From Sphagnum compactum (lineage: Eukaryota; Bryophyta; Sphagnopsida; Sphagnales), in assembly GCA_965153455.1 (NCBI GenBank), contig OZ234493.1:1984001-2048000 (forward strand): DNA of 64,000 nucleotides, given 5' to 3'. The position numbers were made by a program, and so were the translations under genes. This document shows, piece by piece, positions 61,301 through 64,000 of this stretch. Below the pieces are notes generated by a model that made no database searches, was not told the DNA's origin, and worked only from the letters and a program-made list of their open reading frames with translations. The first letter of the stretch is position 1. The number at the start of each line of letters is the position of its first letter.

Positions 61301-61953
61301 TGGATTTGTTGGCTTGTGAGCGCGCATTTCGAATTTGTCTGTGGCGGATTAATGCTTCTCGTCGTCGTGGTGGTGGTGCCGTGATTCCGTGACCAGCGTC
61401 GACAGGAGGAGGACCAGCACCTCTGGCTTGAGCAGGCGTTGTAGCGGGAGGACGGTTGCGACGTCCGTCAAGGCAAATCTACGTTTTTTGATTGCGATCG
61501 GAGCGGGAATGCCGACTTCTTTTGAATCTGGTAAGACTCTACTGGTATGAAGTTCGTTGCATTTTGTTTTGTTTGTCGACGGCGCACACAATTGCAGCGC
61601 GCTCTCGTCGAGAGCAGGCAGGCTTGAGAGCTCGAATGCAGCATCTGATGCCAACGTTCCGTTGAAATTCCGGACGAAACCTATTGATTCTTTGCGGAGT
61701 AGCCTGGACGATAGAGTCAGAAAAAATGCCACATCCACAGCTGTTATCTGTTGCTTTCTTTTGTCGGAGAAGAGATCCGGGAGTGAGACGAGTTGTTGTT
61801 GACTCCGCATTTTCGGTGTACTTAGCATTTCATGACTGATTTCTGGCTGTGCTATTGTGGTAAGCAATGTGTGCGTATTCGTAGCAGTTTCACGATTGCT
61901 CGCGACGCTTTACTGACGGGTGATTGTATACGCGCAACTGTTTTTCTTTGCAG
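61301..61953 (+). promoter_or_regulatory. Presumed 5' leader and leader intron of the phosphodiesterase gene
   Basis: GC-rich DNA (many CG dinucleotides) as in plant 5' UTRs. A donor TTGTG|GTAAGC near 61,859 and acceptor TTTGCAG at 61,947-61,953 define a likely leader intron of about 95 bases just before the start codon exon. Transcript start unknown. Confidence 0.4.
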
Positions 61954-61958
61954 ATTCG

Positions 61959-63975
61959 ATGGGGCTTAGAACACCTCCAGTGCAGGTGTCAAATTCTTTA
62001 GGAGATTCTTCACCATCGGCCAGACAGATTGATTTTGAAAACCAACTGAATGGTACGTGTCTAATAATTCAGGATTCCCAGTTTCTTTGTCTACAATTTT
62101 GAAACTCCTGGTTTGCTATAATTGCCTTTCCTACCAGAAGCAAAATAGTTCAAATGCACTCATGGAATTGGGAAGGGTTTAGGGTTTAGGAATTTCTGAA
62201 TCCATGATGTGTTTTGTGAACAGGATCAAGAGCGGGTGTATTTAATCCAAAAGTGTTGGTCATTGGACATCGTGGTTGCGGGAAAAATAATGCTACATCA
62301 AGTCAGGGAGAGGCAGTAGCAACAAGGCGGCCCTCCATCAGAGAAAACACCATTGCTTCTTTCAATGAGGCTGCCAGAAATGGAGTTGATTTTGTTGAAT
62401 TTGATGTCCAGGTAAAGCTCCCTACATATTTCCTTGTATAGCACATTTGTTTTGTGTGTCACTTGGCACTGGGAGATGGTTCCATGAGCAAATCTAAACT
62501 TTATGTGTTATTATTCTCATAACTGGCTTCATTCAACAGGTGACAAAGGATGGGCATCCTATCATTTTCCATGATACTCATATAATTGCGGAAGATATGG
62601 TATTTTTCTCCCTCCTGCTTGTAGTGGGTTAAGCATATATACTTTGTTTTCTTATCTTGAGTCATGACTGATGTGAGATTGTACCTCACATTATTGTAAG
62701 CTAATGCTACTAATTGGGGACTGATAATTAGACTGGAGAATTGGTGGGATTATAGTGTCAATCTTTTGGTAAATGTCTGACCATGGTGTTTTGCAGGTTC
62801 CCAGGAAAATTGGAGATATTACATTGCAGGAGTTTCTTGGCATGGGACCTCAAAAGGGATCTGATAAGGTATTGGAGTTTTCTGAACAAATCTCAAAGGA
62901 GTGCTGCAGGAGTTAATTAGGAGCTACAGCTAAAGATTGTAATGGAACAGCACTAGGGAGAGCAATCTTGCTTCACGACTTGGAGTAATGTGTTGTGTTT
63001 CAGATGAATTCTCTCATGCCTATGAATGTGCTTTTCTTGTTGAGTATAGATAAAAACTAAGAATTTTGTGGGTGCAGTACCAGGATACTGAAATTGTGTT
63101 GCTGGCACTTGTGCATAGGCAGAGAGAAGTCTTTACAGGAAGGCCAGGGATGGAACTGTGAGTCAATGGACTGCAACTACAGAGGATCCCCTTTGCACAC
63201 TTGAGGAGGCATTTAAGTGTGTGGATCCCTCTGTTGGCTTCAACATAGAAGTGAAATTTGATTACATTGAAGAAACTTCTGACCTGGAGTTACAGCGTGT
63301 GATTCATTGCACTGTGGAAGTAAGTATAATCCATCAACCTTGCAACTGCTATAGCTGTAAGTTTTTTCCTTTTCGTACTTTGTTTGCTTACATCACTAAT
63401 TGTTGAAGGCTTGAATCACTTGCTGTGCTGTTTTTGGGGTTCACAGACATGGAGAAAATGTTTTGATGTTTTGACTAAATAGTTTGTTTGATGGTTTCAA
63501 TTGCAGGGCATAGTGACAGAAGTGAATGCAGTCAGAACCATAAAATGTTTCACCAAAATGGTTTCACCACCAGACCAAATTAAACAGTAGAGAAATTCAG
63601 CTTTCTATGTGCAGCAGATATAAATTGTTTGTTGTGAATATGCAGATTGTCAGGCAGCATTCAAATGGACGAAAGATTTACCTTTCCAGCTTTCATCCTG
63701 ATGCTGTCCATCTCTTGGGGAGTTTGCAATCCACATATCCGGTATAGAAACAGTACTTGCATCCTTGGTTTATTACAAGCAATGATCCGCAATTACTGCC
63801 GCCGTTTTCCTTTCGATGCATTACTGTACCTGGTCTACAATTTAGTCAGGATAGTATATCCATATTTGTGGGTCTCTGTGTCTGCAGGTGTTTTTCTTGA
63901 CTCTTGGAGGCCTCTACAGATTTAATGATGAAAGAAGAAACTCAATTCAAGCTGCTATTACAGTTTGTCAACAAA
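61959..63975 (+). CDS. GDPD: Glycerophosphodiester phosphodiesterase (GDPD1-3 clade), 5' part
   Basis: Hydrolyses glycerophosphodiesters to glycerol-3-phosphate and an alcohol, with a role in phospholipid turnover and phosphate recycling. Exons inferred from GT-AG sites and frame: 61,959-62,052, 62,224-62,411, 62,540-62,599, 62,797-62,868, 63,125-63,319, 63,646-63,741, 63,888-63,975, continuing beyond the window. This gives 264 residues, all phases consistent. Key residues are visible: HRG at 47-49, E90 and D92 in FVEFDVQ, H105 in IIFHD, E180 and K182 in FNIEVKF, then LSSFHPDAV and YPVFFLTLGG. This is the substrate- and metal-binding pattern of the family. The order and insertions resemble Arabidopsis GDPD1/GDPD2 (SRG3-like). 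Start MGLRTPP is the first ATG after the leader intron; the N-terminus is short and a plastid signal is not obvious. The C-terminal quarter is off the window. Confidence 0.92.
62175..62190 (+). promoter_or_regulatory. Double telo-box in GDPD intron 1
   Basis: GGGTTTAGGGTTTAGG carries two telomere-type repeats. Telo-boxes (AAACCCTA) near plant gene starts are bound by TRB proteins and linked to Polycomb or ribosomal-gene control. Function here is inferred from the motif only. Confidence 0.4.
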
Positions 63976-64000
63976 GTATGTTATTTTTGTTCTTGCTGTT

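Noticed and set aside
61349-61867. A 172-residue minus-strand open frame opposite the GDPD leader
   Set aside because: It lies antisense to the GC-rich leader of a solid gene, has no family resemblance, and ends in a His/Asp run from a GTGGTG repeat. High GC makes long chance frames likely.
63510-63590. Extra GDPD exon after the CAG at about 63,507
   Set aside because: It would insert about 27 residues and then a stop (TAG at about 63,587). Joining 63,319 directly to 63,646 matches the family alignment.

Overview
The window looks like nuclear DNA of a land plant. Four intron-containing plant-type genes sit in long AT-rich stretches full of decayed transposable elements. Compact introns, the gene types and the sparse layout would fit a bryophyte such as a moss, but that placement is inference and no single locus proves it.

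Layout. 1-1,600: dispersed-repeat remnants and a 47-bp tandem array. 1,773-2,203: a small secreted non-specific lipid-transfer protein (nsLTP) gene (+). 2,204-11,300: gene-poor DNA with a wrecked Ty1/copia element (about 7,250-10,140). 11,318-14,041: a non-processed pseudogene of the THO-complex subunit THOC7 (+). 14,042-31,500: repeats only, including a LINE 3' fragment and the left arm of a large inverted duplication. 31,500-36,052: a DUF630/DUF632 (NRG2-family) gene (+) with a 5'-UTR intron and six coding exons. 38,303-39,031: a dirigent-type barrel protein (-) with a predicted plastid transit peptide. 39,800-61,000: repeats, a PPR-motif relic, tetranucleotide and TTATTCCACCTTA-type degenerate arrays, the right arm of the inverted duplication (about 53,130-57,010), and a 78-bp tandem array. 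61,959 to the window end: a glycerophosphodiester phosphodiesterase gene (+), cut by the window edge.

The intact genes belong to unrelated processes (lipid/wall secretion, nitrate or growth signalling, phenolic coupling, phospholipid turnover), as expected for a plant chromosome, and there is no operon-like grouping. The most interesting structures are a >3.5-kb inverted duplication of a composite unit (LINE 3' end plus more than 2 kb of tail) in which one arm holds 6.7 kb absent from the other, the THOC7 pseudogene, the degenerate array at 50.99-51.65 kb that flips polarity, and the plastid-targeted dirigent-like protein. I found no convincing new coding system. Most other long reading frames are antisense shadows or products of repeats.
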